63,060 nucleotides of DNA from Nanobdellati archaeon. Its GTDB lineage: Archaea > Nanobdellota > Nanobdellia > Woesearchaeales > GCA-2686295. Shown piece after piece: positions 34,165 to 44,029 of this stretch. The stretch lies in contig JACNFY010000017.1 in assembly GCA_014384375.1 (NCBI GenBank), positions 1 to 63,060 of the forward strand, in the 5' to 3' direction. The notes below the pieces were generated by a model that was given only the letters and a program-made list of their open reading frames with translations, did not search any database and was not told the origin of the DNA. A program made the position numbers and the translations under genes. Position 1 is the first letter of the stretch, and each line of letters starts with the position of its first letter.

Positions 34165-37100
34165 ATGATTGCTCAACAAGCTTTAGCTCAGGGTTTAAAC
34201 TTTGTTCTACCAAAGGGTGTGAAAGACAAAAGAGTGTCAGTCATAGAGGTTGGTCCCTTTCATGAACAACTTCTTGCAAAAGAGTTAAACAGATTCTTTG
34301 GAACTGAGATTGAAGAACTCAACAGAACAAATTCTTACTTGCTTGTTCATCAACCAGATTTGAAAGGTTTAGAGTCTCTTCTTACAGGAACACCATTTGT
34401 TGATTCGATAATCCACAGGGCAACACTGAATGAGTCACTAGCATTACAATTACAGATACCATTTGATTATGTTCTTCAAAGTATGCTGAATCCTGGAACA
34501 AGCGATGCAGAAGGAACAGTTGCTCTTGAACAGGCTTTACTTGCGTTGAACAGCGGAGTTTACGAGGATGACAGAGGATTCCTTTCACAGAATTATTTTC
34601 TAAAAGCAGACAATATAACACAGAAGCAACTAAGAGAGGTATCTGAATTTCTGGCAAATCCTGACTTAAAAGAATTAGTTACCATAACCAGACAGGAGTA
34701 TGAGAAAGGATTCAAAATAGAAGCACCAATAGTTGTTCTACCACCAAAAATCAAGGTTGAGAAATATGATATTGCAAATATGTCTGATGAAGAATTATTG
34801 GAACTGAATTCTAAAAGAAAATTAGCTGCAAGTCTTGAAGAGCTCCACCAGTTCAGGAATATGTACAAAGATGAGGAATTTCTGGCAAGGAGAAGAGAAG
34901 TCGGCTTGGATGAAAGAGCAACAGATGTTGAGATAGAAACATGGTTCAGCCTTAGGTCAGAGCATTGCTTCCATAAGGAATTCAACGCACGAATTACTTT
35001 AGATGACTTGGTTGATGATCCAATTTTCCAGAGAGCACATGATAGAGGTTGGTTTACAAAGAATGAAGATGGAGCATATGTGCTTGAGAAGGGATTGTTC
35101 AAGACATTTATTGAAGATCCTGCATTGGATGTTTATAACAAACTGGAAAAAAGAGGTAAGAACTGGATTGTTGACATGTTTAAAGACAACTCCGGTGTTG
35201 TTCTCTATAATGAAGATTATATGTTATGCATAAAATTCGAAACCCACAACTCCCCATCGAATAAGGAACCAATACAAGGGGCAAAAACAGGAATTGATGG
35301 GGTCAATAGGGATATCTTCGGAACGATGAGGGGAACATTCGAGGCGTTGGCTAATTTCTTTTTCTACTGCACTGGTGACCCAAGATATAAAGGCTGGTTG
35401 CCGGAAGGAGTCAAGCATCCGTACACTTTGCTGAAAGGAGTTACAGAAGGTGTGAAGCAGGGTGGGAATGAAATGCAGATTCCAACCTTTGGTGGGGGAA
35501 TGATTGCAGACCCAAGATACATGTTCAAAACCCTTGTCTATTGTGGAACTATCGGCTGGTCGCCAGTTAAGTCTTTTGAAGGCATAAGTTATATCGGTAA
35601 GAATCCTGGTGTTGGAGACTTGGTCTTTGTTGCTGGACAGGCAGTTGGTGTTGATGGCATTCATGGAGCAACAGAAAGCTCTTTATCAGCTGGCCGTCAT
35701 ATAAGCCTTGGCCATGTGCAAGCTGATTTCTCATTCATACAGGCGAAGATGCAAGGGTATTTGCTTGAGGTTGCAAGAGACAATTTGTTAACCAGTGTCA
35801 CAGACTTTGGAGCAGTCGGTTTGGGCTCAGCATCGCATGAAACAGCTGAGGCAACCGGTGGACTGTGGATGGACTTGTCTTTACACCCAAAGAAATACAT
35901 GGGTATACAACCATGGCAGATAAATATTTCAGAAACCCAGGACAGAATGCTATTGGTTGCAAAATCAGAAAACAGGGAAGAATTGTTGGAAAGAGCAAAA
36001 CTGCATGATGTTGATGTTACAGAACTCGGAAAACTAACAGATTCAGGATTTGTTGATTTGAAATATGGTGATGAAACAGTTGCTCTAATAGATATTAAGA
36101 AGCTTTTCAACAAAGAGCCAAGAAAGCAGATGCACGCTATCTGGAATGGAACTGAACGCAAGGAAGTAACTATAAAAGAAAAATACACGCTAGAACAAAC
36201 ACTACGTCTTGTGATGTCACGACCTGATGTGGCATCAAAAGAGTGGTTCTTCAGGCAAAAGGATTATTCTGTCAAGGGAGGAACAATACTTGCGCCATTG
36301 CAAGGAGCGAAGCAACAGATAGAGGCAGATGCAACAATCCAGAAACCACTGGATACAGAAGGAAAAGACTTTGGCGCTGTTGCTTATGCAATGGGTATAG
36401 CTCCGAAAGTATCAGACCTGGATCCTTATCATGCTGCCCAGAAATCATTCATTGACATGGCTGGAAAGATAATAGCAGTTGGTGGCGCTTTACCGGATAT
36501 GAAAAATGCTAAGTGGGATACTTGGGCTGTCTGCGGTAACTATTGCCAGCCAAACTCTGACTCTACAACAACCCTTACAGAAGAGGATGGAAAGCATAAT
36601 CTTGCCTCCTTGTTAAGAGAGGGAATGGGTGTCAGAGAAGCTATTGAAGCCACAAATATACCAGTTATTTCAGGAAAAGACAGCATGAAATGCTCTGGTT
36701 TCTATGAAGTTCCTAAAGACTTCAAGCTTGAACATATTCATCCAGATCTTAGGAGGCATATAACTCTTGTAGAGAACGAAAAAGGCAAGTTCATTGAAAT
36801 ACACGATCCAGACAGCTATCTTGCATCGGCAGCTGTCAAGATTGATGATTACAGGAAATGCGTTACTTCTGCATTCAAACAGGAAGGTGACTTGATATAT
36901 GTTGTTGGAACAACAAAGAATCATGTGGGAGCTTCGCAGTACTTGGAAGCTATTGGTTATGAAGAGCAGGAAGCTCCAATAGAAGGTGGAGAAGTTCCAG
37001 AAGCAGACCTTGAAGAGTTTGTAAGGATTGCAGGTAAAATTCACAGGACAATCGATAGAGAGTTTGTTGCTTCATGCAGTTACATCCATGATGGTGGTTT

Positions 37101-37425
37101 GTTGACAGCTGTTTCAAAAGCAGCGATGGCTGGAGATAAAGGTGCAGGAATAAATGTGAAAGATATTTTCTTTGAAGGAGATGCTAATACTGATGAAGAT
37201 GTATTGTATTCAGAAACTCCAGGTAGGTTTATTGTAACTATAGATCCTGAGAATAAAAGACGCTTCGAAAGAATAATGGGTTCGGATACTCGTATAATAG
37301 GGCAGGTAGGAAAAAGTAATCTATTTGTGACTGGATTAGATGGCAAGCATAATTTCATACATTTGGATACTGTAATGAAGAATTATCAGGAAACTCTAAG
37401 TTTCGGATTAAATGATGCAGCATGA
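34165..37425 (+). CDS. purL: Phosphoribosylformylglycinamidine synthase, synthetase chain (large type)
   Basis: Converts FGAR to FGAM with ATP and ammonia from PurQ. At 1086 residues this is the large-type PurL without its C-terminal glutaminase domain. It has an N-terminal PurS-like region, a linker domain with WFSLRSEHCFHKEFNARI and a FETHNSPS substrate block. DFGAVGLGSASHETAEATGG and the second ATPase half with VCGNYCQPNSDSTTTL and ISGKDSMK follow. The glutaminase is encoded by the next gene, whose ATG overlaps this stop (ATGA). First gene of the purine operon. Confidence 0.95.
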   Translation: MIAQQALAQGLNFVLPKGVKDKRVSVIEVGPFHEQLLAKELNRFFGTEIEELNRTNSYLLVHQPDLKGLESLLTGTPFVDSIIHRATLNESLALQLQIPFDYVLQSMLNPGTSDAEGTVALEQALLALNSGVYEDDRGFLSQNYFLKADNITQKQLREVSEFLANPDLKELVTITRQEYEKGFKIEAPIVVLPPKIKVEKYDIANMSDEELLELNSKRKLAASLEELHQFRNMYKDEEFLARRREVGLDERATDVEIETWFSLRSEHCFHKEFNARITLDDLVDDPIFQRAHDRGWFTKNEDGAYVLEKGLFKTFIEDPALDVYNKLEKRGKNWIVDMFKDNSGVVLYNEDYMLCIKFETHNSPSNKEPIQGAKTGIDGVNRDIFGTMRGTFEALANFFFYCTGDPRYKGWLPEGVKHPYTLLKGVTEGVKQGGNEMQIPTFGGGMIADPRYMFKTLVYCGTIGWSPVKSFEGISYIGKNPGVGDLVFVAGQAVGVDGIHGATESSLSAGRHISLGHVQADFSFIQAKMQGYLLEVARDNLLTSVTDFGAVGLGSASHETAEATGGLWMDLSLHPKKYMGIQPWQINISETQDRMLLVAKSENREELLERAKLHDVDVTELGKLTDSGFVDLKYGDETVALIDIKKLFNKEPRKQMHAIWNGTERKEVTIKEKYTLEQTLRLVMSRPDVASKEWFFRQKDYSVKGGTILAPLQGAKQQIEADATIQKPLDTEGKDFGAVAYAMGIAPKVSDLDPYHAAQKSFIDMAGKIIAVGGALPDMKNAKWDTWAVCGNYCQPNSDSTTTLTEEDGKHNLASLLREGMGVREAIEATNIPVISGKDSMKCSGFYEVPKDFKLEHIHPDLRRHITLVENEKGKFIEIHDPDSYLASAAVKIDDYRKCVTSAFKQEGDLIYVVGTTKNHVGASQYLEAIGYEEQEAPIEGGEVPEADLEEFVRIAGKIHRTIDREFVASCSYIHDGGLLTAVSKAAMAGDKGAGINVKDIFFEGDANTDEDVLYSETPGRFIVTIDPENKRRFERIMGSDTRIIGQVGKSNLFVTGLDGKHNFIHLDTVMKNYQETLSFGLNDAA

Positions 37426-38285
37426 AGCCTAAAGCATTAGTTGTTAACGGATTGGGAATTGGATGTCATAAAGAGATAAAGCACGCTTTTGAAGAAGCAG
37501 GCGCTGAGGCAGAGATAGTTCACATAAGGAGAATATTATCAGGAGATATAGATATATTTGGTTATCAGATACTCAACCTTTCAGGCGGATTCTTGCATGG
37601 AGATATGTTGGGTGCAGGTATATGCGCAGCTAATGAATTGGAGCATTCTGGAATAAAGGATAAATTATTGGAATATGCCGGGCAAGGAAATATTATATAT
37701 GGACAATGCAATGGATTCCAACTTTTAGTCAAAACCGGTTTATTGCCAGGCATAAATAATGATTATTCAAAACAAACAGTGACCTTAACTCACAATGATG
37801 TTGGCAATTACAGGGTTGATTTGATGGTTCCTCATATGGTTGAACATGGTCGCAAACACTTTGCGTTTGAAGGGATAGAATTTATTACATTGGCGTGCAG
37901 GCATGGTGAAGGAAAATTAATGTTCCATACTCCTTATGGCTTGATGTCAGGGGAGCAAGGAGAGACTAATAGGCAAAAAGTCAATGAAAATCATGTTTTA
38001 CTGAGGTATGTTGACCCATATAGATCTTATGAGCCAACAACAAGGTTACCCCACAATCCAAATGGCTCTGTTGATGGTATTGCAGGACTGGTTAATAGAA
38101 ATGGGAATATCTTTGGACATATGGCTCATCCAGAAGTAAGTGTCCATTTTTCAAGAAATCCAACTTTTTTCAGGATAAAGGATCAGAATAGAAGAGTGGG
38201 AATAAAATCAGCTGAAAGCAGTCAGATGTATGCTCATGATGATGGTTATAGTATTTTCGCTAATATTGTTAAACATGTAAGATAG
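37422..38285 (+). CDS. purQ: FGAM synthase glutaminase chain
   Basis: Class I glutamine amidotransferase that feeds ammonia to PurL. The 287 residues are the equivalent of the C-terminal domain of large PurL. They show LNLSGGFLHGDMLGAG (oxyanion region), the nucleophile in IIYGQCNGFQLL (Cys96) and the His-Pro-Glu of GHMAHPEV near residue 235, with the insertion RLPHNPNGSVDGIAGL typical of that group. It overlaps purL by 4 nt, so the original fused enzyme has been split, or never fused, at this point. purD follows after 11 nt. Confidence 0.93.
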   Translation: MKPKALVVNGLGIGCHKEIKHAFEEAGAEAEIVHIRRILSGDIDIFGYQILNLSGGFLHGDMLGAGICAANELEHSGIKDKLLEYAGQGNIIYGQCNGFQLLVKTGLLPGINNDYSKQTVTLTHNDVGNYRVDLMVPHMVEHGRKHFAFEGIEFITLACRHGEGKLMFHTPYGLMSGEQGETNRQKVNENHVLLRYVDPYRSYEPTTRLPHNPNGSVDGIAGLVNRNGNIFGHMAHPEVSVHFSRNPTFFRIKDQNRRVGIKSAESSQMYAHDDGYSIFANIVKHVR

Positions 38286-38296
38286 GGTAGTAAAAA

Positions 38297-39613
38297 ATGG
38301 CTAAAGTTTTAATTATAGGTTCTGGGGGTAGAGAGCATGCTCTCGGTTGGAAGCTCGCTCAAAGTCCTCATGTCGAAGAAGTTATTTATGCTCCTGGAAA
38401 TGGTGGGACTGAAGTTGAGGAGAAAGGAAGGAATGTTAAAATTTCTAAATCAAGCAGTCAGAGTTTTAGAGATATAGCAGAGTTAATTGCATCTGAAAGC
38501 ATTGATTTGACAATTGTCGGGCCAGAGGATCCTTTGGCTAATGGTATTGTTGACTATCTTAATGGCAAAGGATACAATAGGGTTTTCGGACCAACCATGG
38601 CTCCAGCGAAATTAGAAGCGGATAAGTTTTATTCCTATCAAATAATGGAAGAGTTGGGTATCCAACAAGCTCAGTCTGAATTCTGTTATTCAACAACTGA
38701 GGCGATAATTGCGATTACTAGAATGGCGACTTCAAAAGGAATTGTTATCAAGGCCAGAGGTCTTGCTGCCGGGAAAGGAGTCGTTGTTTGTGATTCAAAT
38801 AATCAAGCCCTTGAGGAGATAGTAAAACACACACTTAAGTTTGGTGAAGATGTATTGATAGCTGAACGATTATTCGGGCAGGAGTTTTCGGTCTTTGGGA
38901 TATCAGACGGTAATCAAGTGTATCCAATTGAGATATCTTTACAGGATCATAAACCTCAACTTGATGGGGACAAAGGTCCGAACACAGGTGGAATGGGCGC
39001 ATATGGACCTGCACCAATTGCATCAGTTGATGTTGTCAGAGATGTAGCTGAGAATATCATGACACCTGTTGTTCAAAGAATGAAAGAAAGAGGAGAGGAA
39101 TACAAGGGATTCTTGTATGCAGGTATGATGATGACAAAAGAAGGACCTAAAGTTATAGAGTTCAATGTAAGATTCGGCGATCCAGAATGCCAACCAGCAA
39201 TGATGATGATAAAGAGTGATTTTTATGAAACGTTATCGTTAGCTATGGCCGGAAGACTTGATGAAGTAGACATGGAGTTCAATCCAGGCGCTTCTTGTTG
39301 TGTTGTTATGGCATCAGTAGGCTATCCTGGTAGTTATAGAAAAGGTCTTCCAATAAGAGGTATAGAAGAAGTAGAAAGTGTTGAAGGAGTAAAGGTATTT
39401 CATGCAGGCACTGCACAGCATAAACATGAAGGTTTAATAACGTCAGGTGGAAGAGTTTTAGGAGTGACTCCTTATTCTCCTGAAGGTATTAAGGAAGCAA
39501 GAGAGCTTGCTTATTCAGCAACAGATGTTATACAGATAGCATCTTCCACCAGTTATAGAGGTACTGTCTTTCACTTCAGGAGAGATATAGCTAGTAAAGC
39601 ATTGGAGGATTAA
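38297..39613 (+). CDS. purD: Phosphoribosylamine-glycine ligase
   Basis: Joins glycine to phosphoribosylamine using ATP (GAR synthetase, ATP-grasp fold). The 438 residues are of normal length. N-terminal VLIIGSGGREHALGWKLAQS, then DLTIVGPEDPLANGI, GLAAGKGVVVC (ATP-grasp lysine region), GPNTGGMGAYGPAP and VIEFNVRFGDPECQ, the metal-binding end of the ATP-grasp, are all present. Third gene of the operon; the following purN ATG is one base after the stop and is preceded by GGAGG. Confidence 0.97.
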   Translation: MAKVLIIGSGGREHALGWKLAQSPHVEEVIYAPGNGGTEVEEKGRNVKISKSSSQSFRDIAELIASESIDLTIVGPEDPLANGIVDYLNGKGYNRVFGPTMAPAKLEADKFYSYQIMEELGIQQAQSEFCYSTTEAIIAITRMATSKGIVIKARGLAAGKGVVVCDSNNQALEEIVKHTLKFGEDVLIAERLFGQEFSVFGISDGNQVYPIEISLQDHKPQLDGDKGPNTGGMGAYGPAPIASVDVVRDVAENIMTPVVQRMKERGEEYKGFLYAGMMMTKEGPKVIEFNVRFGDPECQPAMMMIKSDFYETLSLAMAGRLDEVDMEFNPGASCCVVMASVGYPGSYRKGLPIRGIEEVESVEGVKVFHAGTAQHKHEGLITSGGRVLGVTPYSPEGIKEARELAYSATDVIQIASSTSYRGTVFHFRRDIASKALED

Positions 39614-39614
39614 A

Positions 39615-40484
39615 ATGACTTTAGGAGATGTAGTTAATGAAGGTTTGTTGGAAGAAATCTTTGATCCTAGGACGGGGATTATGCACTCAGTTGCATTTGC
39701 CTCTGGCAGTGGCACTAATTTCAGAGAAGCAGTTTTAGAATCACAAAAAGAAGACTCTAATTTTTCTATTGATTTGTTAATAACAGACAAAAAAAAGAAA
39801 AAAGGAGAGATAATAGGCGCTTTGGAGTATGCTGAAAAGTTTGGGGTAGAATCTTTTACATTGAATGGCTACAAGTTCTGCGGAAGCTGGATTAAAGCAC
39901 AAGAAACAGTTGAAGGACGTATAGCTTATGAAGAAAGAACCCAAGCCTTCAACATGGAGTTGTTGAAGAAAATACAAGATTACGAGTCATCTAACATTAT
40001 TAATTTTGACCTTGCAGTGCTTGCAGGATATATGAGACTTGTAAAAGGAGCATTGCTTAGAAGGTTTGATAGGAGAGCAATAAATGTTCATCCAGCAGCT
40101 CTTGATATTTTCAATGATAATGGAACTAGGAAGTATATTGGTGAAAACGCAGTCTTTGATGCTCTGAGTGCTGGTGAGGAAAGAACTCGCTCATCAATAA
40201 TACTTTTGGACCCAGAGACGGATGCAGGCTCAGTGCTTGTTTCAGGTTCATGGGTTGAATACACAGGAAAGAGGCCTGTCACACAGGATGAAGCTGATGA
40301 ACATCAGGAAAAACAGAAAGAAGAAAGTGATTGGCCAGCATTGAGGTTTGCATTGAGTGCAATAGCTAATGGGGAATTAGAAATCCATAGAACGACTTTT
40401 CATCATGATGGCAATCCTGCTATTGTCTATAAAGGAATAGAGCAACCGTATCAAGGAGTTGAGTTGCCTTTAGAAAATGGCTAA
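39615..40484 (+). CDS. purN: Phosphoribosylglycinamide formyltransferase
   Basis: Transfers a formyl group from 10-formyl-tetrahydrofolate to GAR. The 289 residues include about 20 extra residues before the typical start SVAFASGSGTNFREAV, an insertion after LLITDKKKKKGE, the DLAVLAGYMRLVK block, and the catalytic AINVHPAALD region followed by DPETDAGSVLVSGS. It is longer than the 190-210 residue bacterial PurN. Folate-dependent PurN is less usual in archaea, many of which use formate-dependent PurT. GGAGG before the ATG; overlaps purM by 8 nt. Confidence 0.9.
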   Translation: MTLGDVVNEGLLEEIFDPRTGIMHSVAFASGSGTNFREAVLESQKEDSNFSIDLLITDKKKKKGEIIGALEYAEKFGVESFTLNGYKFCGSWIKAQETVEGRIAYEERTQAFNMELLKKIQDYESSNIINFDLAVLAGYMRLVKGALLRRFDRRAINVHPAALDIFNDNGTRKYIGENAVFDALSAGEERTRSSIILLDPETDAGSVLVSGSWVEYTGKRPVTQDEADEHQEKQKEESDWPALRFALSAIANGELEIHRTTFHHDGNPAIVYKGIEQPYQGVELPLENG

Positions 40485-41637
40485 AAAACTAGATGATTAC
40501 GAGGATAGAGAAAAGGTAGCTATTCAAAGTGGAAAGCAAGCTCTTGCTAGGGCTCCATGGCTTTTCAACAGAACCAATCCAAAAGCAAAAGGTTTTTTCT
40601 TTGAGTTGAAAGAAAATAATATTGTTCATCCATATCATTATGCAGTGCACTGTGTTGACGGTGTTGGTACGAAGTTGTTCCTAAGTGTATGGGCTAATAA
40701 TTATGCTCTCCAGCCAATTGATGGGATAGCTATGAATGCTAATGATATGGCAACAGGAATATATGCATTCCCAGATGTAGTTAATCTTTACTTTGCAGTT
40801 CAGAGCGAGATAGAAGAGCAGCACATGGGTGAGATAATAAGTGGCTTTGTCGATGCACTTGAGAAGATTAGAATTCCGAATGCTCCTTTCGACTTGAATA
40901 TTGGAAAGATAGAGACAGCTTCTTTGGAAGAGATGATATCACTAGGAGTGCCAAACAAAGGGTGGGATGTAGGTGTTGTGATGACTGGCTACATATTAAA
41001 AGATTATGTTCCTGCTTTGAATCCACATGACGGTCACATCATTGTGGGTGTTTCGTCAACTGGTGCGCATAGCAATGGTTATACAGGAGCAAGGCATGTC
41101 TTGTTTACGCCAGATGCAGAGTATAGAGAAGAGTGGAAACCACACTATAAGGGAAGATTCCAGTTTGATGACAAACCAGATATCTTGGAAGGAATGAGTG
41201 TTATCGAAGCACTTCAAGTTCCGACAGCGTTATACATGGTAGAAGCAGCACTCATAGGTCAAAAGTTTAATATTCGCGAGATTTATGGTGTTAACATAAC
41301 AGGAAATGGTCTTGAAAATTTCAACAGGGTTGGAGAAAGAGTATCTTTTGAAATAACTGATCCTCTTGATCCTTTACCAATTCACAAGTTATTGATTCAA
41401 GAATCAGGTTGGACTCCTGAGCAGGCATACAAAAAGCAGAATATGGGAATGGGGTTTGCGTATGTTGTTCCAACATTAAATATTGCTGAAGAGGTTGTAA
41501 AATTAATAAATACTGGAGGAGAACACAGAGCAAAGATAGTTGGAGAAGTCAAGGAGAGCAAAGAAGAAGAACTCACAACGACAATCCATAGGCCCTACGA
41601 AGGAGGACCAATAACATTCACAGGTTATGCTAATTGA
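40477..41637 (+). CDS. purM: Phosphoribosylformylglycinamidine cyclo-ligase
   Basis: AIR synthetase closes the imidazole ring, converting FGAM to AIR with ATP. 386 residues; recognisable blocks are YAVHCVDGVGTKLFLS, DGIAMNANDMATGIYAFPD, GIVSGVDA-like positions replaced by EIISGFVDALEK, IVGVSSTGAHSNGYTGAR, and the C-terminal NITGNGLENFNRV and MGMGFAYVVPTL. It is somewhat diverged from bacterial PurM but keeps the order of motifs. Starts inside the purN end (8-nt overlap), indicating translational coupling. Confidence 0.92.
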   Translation: MAKKLDDYEDREKVAIQSGKQALARAPWLFNRTNPKAKGFFFELKENNIVHPYHYAVHCVDGVGTKLFLSVWANNYALQPIDGIAMNANDMATGIYAFPDVVNLYFAVQSEIEEQHMGEIISGFVDALEKIRIPNAPFDLNIGKIETASLEEMISLGVPNKGWDVGVVMTGYILKDYVPALNPHDGHIIVGVSSTGAHSNGYTGARHVLFTPDAEYREEWKPHYKGRFQFDDKPDILEGMSVIEALQVPTALYMVEAALIGQKFNIREIYGVNITGNGLENFNRVGERVSFEITDPLDPLPIHKLLIQESGWTPEQAYKKQNMGMGFAYVVPTLNIAEEVVKLINTGGEHRAKIVGEVKESKEEELTTTIHRPYEGGPITFTGYAN

Positions 41638-41646
41638 GGTCTTAAA

Positions 41647-42159
41647 ATGATTGATGAAGTATTCAAGGAAACAATGAAGTCAAATACTGGCTGTGCAGTA
41701 ATTTTGGCTGGATCAGACAGCGATAAACCGCACATAGATGCAGTTGTTAAATCGTTGGATAAGTATGGTATTCCATATGAAGTAAGAATCTGCTCAGCAC
41801 ATAAGCAGCCAGACACACTTATGGAGATGATTAATGAATATAATGATGTTGGTGGCTTAGTAGCATACGTTGCTATAGCTGGTGGAACAGATGCACTGTC
41901 AGGCACATTGTCTTTCCATGCACTTGGGCCTGTTATCAGCTGTCCACCTGATGCTCCAAACGAGAGTTGCTTGACAAATCCTCCTGGAAGCTCTAACGCT
42001 TACATTGCAAAGCCTGCAAATGTTGGAAAGTTTATTGCACAACTATATGCAGGTGTCAATCCAAGATTTAAGGAATTATTAATTCAATTCAATGATAAAA
42101 AAGTTGAGAATCTGCAGGGAAAAGATGCTGAATTCAAGCAAGAATATCAGAGGAGGTAA
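41647..42159 (+). CDS. purE: AIR carboxylase, probably class II PurE
   Basis: 170 residues with VILAGSDSDKPHIDAV, IPYEVRICSAHKQPD and VAIAGGTDALSG. The AHK (rather than AHRTP) signature and the VISCPPDAPNESCLTNPPGS segment resemble the class II enzymes found in animal PAICS. Those carboxylate AIR directly with CO2, unlike class I PurE, which needs N5-CAIR from PurK. No purK is in the window, which agrees with this. GAGGT precedes the ATG. The product goes to PurC, encoded at the end of the operon. Confidence 0.85.
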   Translation: MIDEVFKETMKSNTGCAVILAGSDSDKPHIDAVVKSLDKYGIPYEVRICSAHKQPDTLMEMINEYNDVGGLVAYVAIAGGTDALSGTLSFHALGPVISCPPDAPNESCLTNPPGSSNAYIAKPANVGKFIAQLYAGVNPRFKELLIQFNDKKVENLQGKDAEFKQEYQRR

Positions 42160-42165
42160 TTGAAA

Positions 42166-42870
42166 ATGACAATAAGAGGAAATGAATATCCAATTCCGGA
42201 GTTAATATTTCCACAACATGTTTTGTTAAGTGTCTTTGACAAAGACGGTTTGGATGAATTGGTCCAAGGATTGTTAGGAATAAACCCTAACATAATGTTC
42301 TACTCAACTGGTGGAACTGGAAAGGCCATAACTGAAATTCTAGGAGATAGAGCTTCGCAGAACTACACTTCTGTTGAGGGTTTCACAGGTTCTCCTGAAA
42401 TGGAGGGTGGTTTGGTAAAAACGCTGCATCCGAAAATTCATGCAGGTTTGCTTGGTGAGAGAGGAAACCCAGAACATGAGAGATATATTGGGGATGTAAT
42501 GGAGCAAATGACTGGAACGCCAGGTGTATATTTTGACGTATTGGTCGGAAACCTTTATCCTTTTGAGCAAATAATTATGAAATCAGATGTGACTCCTGAA
42601 GAAGCAAGAATAAACATCGATATTGGTGGACCAACAATGGTTAAGGCTGCTGCAAAGAACTGGCACAGCGTTGCAGTCTTGACAAATCCTAAACAATATA
42701 GTGATTTTGTCAGTGATTTAGTTGCGGATAAAGGTATTTCTGCAAAGCAGAGATTCAATCTGGCAAGGAGAGCATTTATTCAAGTAGGAAATTATGAGGG
42801 TGCTATAGGTAATCACTTTGCAGGCTTTGATTATACAACTGATATCCTGCCAGGGCTAAACATACAATGA
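42166..42870 (+). CDS. purH: IMP cyclohydrolase (N-terminal half of PurH)
   Basis: 234 residues from the ATG at 42166 (AGGAGG about ten nt upstream; an in-frame TTG six nt earlier is less likely). It is an MGS-like fold with LLSVFDKDGLDELVQGL, FYSTGGTGKAITE, EMEGGLVKTLHPKIHAGLL, VLVGNLYPFEQII and NIDIGGPTMVKAAAKNW, all characteristic of the cyclohydrolase domain of PurH, which closes FAICAR to IMP. The transformylase domain is a separate gene ten nt downstream, so the usual bifunctional enzyme is split. Confidence 0.92.
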   Translation: MTIRGNEYPIPELIFPQHVLLSVFDKDGLDELVQGLLGINPNIMFYSTGGTGKAITEILGDRASQNYTSVEGFTGSPEMEGGLVKTLHPKIHAGLLGERGNPEHERYIGDVMEQMTGTPGVYFDVLVGNLYPFEQIIMKSDVTPEEARINIDIGGPTMVKAAAKNWHSVAVLTNPKQYSDFVSDLVADKGISAKQRFNLARRAFIQVGNYEGAIGNHFAGFDYTTDILPGLNIQ

Positions 42871-42880
42871 GGGGAATAAA

Positions 42881-44020
42881 ATGACAGAGAAAATTCAATT
42901 AGGAAGATACGCTGAGAATCCACATCAAATGGGTTGGATGGAAAAAGATTTTTCATATAAAGGTCCTACTGTGTTGAATGAACCTTTGCATGGTTCACCT
43001 TTAGGGTATAATAATATTTTAGATGCTAATGCTGCATTGGAAGTATTATTGGATTTCAAAGGAGGACCTGGAGTTGTTGTAATCAAACATAAAAATCCTT
43101 GTGGACTTGCAACAGGAGAAACACTGAAACAGGCTTTTGAAAATGCTTGGTTGGGTGATGAGGTAAGCGCTTTTGGTTCAATTGTCGGTTATTCTCAGAA
43201 AGTCACTGAAGACGTTGTGAAATTATTGATGGGAAAATTTGTTGAAGTATTGGTAGCACCTTCCTATGACAAAGCAGCTTTGGAGTGGATACAGAGCAAG
43301 AAAGCCAAGAAAAATCTAAGGGTTATTCAAACAGGGCAATTAGATAATCCTGGTTTTATAGAGGCTCATGAAATAAGAGGTGGAAGAATTTCGCAGGAGC
43401 AAGATGACACTCTGTATCTTTGTGATACTATTGATGGATTATTTGGAGACCCTGTTGAATTGAAAGAGCCAAATAGTGGTATTGAGTATCGGGTTGGGAC
43501 TGTTTCTGATAGAAAATTTGAGATTGGAATGCAAGGTCTTGTGGAGTTCTCAATAATGGCAGGTAAGCATACAAAGTCAAATGCAATTATCTCAGCGTAT
43601 GAGTATGAAGAAGGCCAGTATAGGGTGCTAGGAATGGGCGCTGGCCAGCCAAACAGATTAGATTCTGCTCAGAAATTGTCATTGCCAAAAGCAAGAGAGA
43701 ATCTTATGAGGCAATATTTCAGAGAAAAAGGTTTGAATTATGAAATGACTATGGATAAGATGATTCAAGATGGGACCTATAGAGAAGACTTAATTGGAGA
43801 AGTTAATTCATACATCGCAAGTGTTCTCTCATCTGAAAAGGTTGTAGCATTCTCAGACGCTTTCTTCCCAAAGAGAGATGGATTAGATGCTATAGCTCGA
43901 ATGGGAGTAAAATATGTGATTTGTCCAGGCGGTTCAAAAGCAGATGAGGAAGTCATACAAGCTGCGAATGAACATGGAATAGCTATGGTATTTACTGGAA
44001 TAAGACATTTCAGACATTAG
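42881..44020 (+). CDS. purH: AICAR transformylase (C-terminal half of PurH)
   Basis: 379 residues equal to the folate-dependent AICAR formyltransferase domain. Family blocks include the start [45 protein letters not shown] with the catalytic Lys-His pair, [30 protein letters not shown] and [16 protein letters not shown] followed by [16 protein letters not shown] before the ATG. Archaea often use PurP for this step, so the split PurH is a bacterial-type trait. Its product FAICAR is closed by the preceding gene. Confidence 0.94.
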   Translation: MTEKIQLGRYAENPHQMGWMEKDFSYKGPTVLNEPLHGSPLGYNNILDANAALEVLLDFKGGPGVVVIKHKNPCGLATGETLKQAFENAWLGDEVSAFGSIVGYSQKVTEDVVKLLMGKFVEVLVAPSYDKAALEWIQSKKAKKNLRVIQTGQLDNPGFIEAHEIRGGRISQEQDDTLYLCDTIDGLFGDPVELKEPNSGIEYRVGTVSDRKFEIGMQGLVEFSIMAGKHTKSNAIISAYEYEEGQYRVLGMGAGQPNRLDSAQKLSLPKARENLMRQYFREKGLNYEMTMDKMIQDGTYREDLIGEVNSYIASVLSSEKVVAFSDAFFPKRDGLDAIARMGVKYVICPGGSKADEEVIQAANEHGIAMVFTGIRHFRH

Positions 44021-44029
44021 GAGGTTAAA

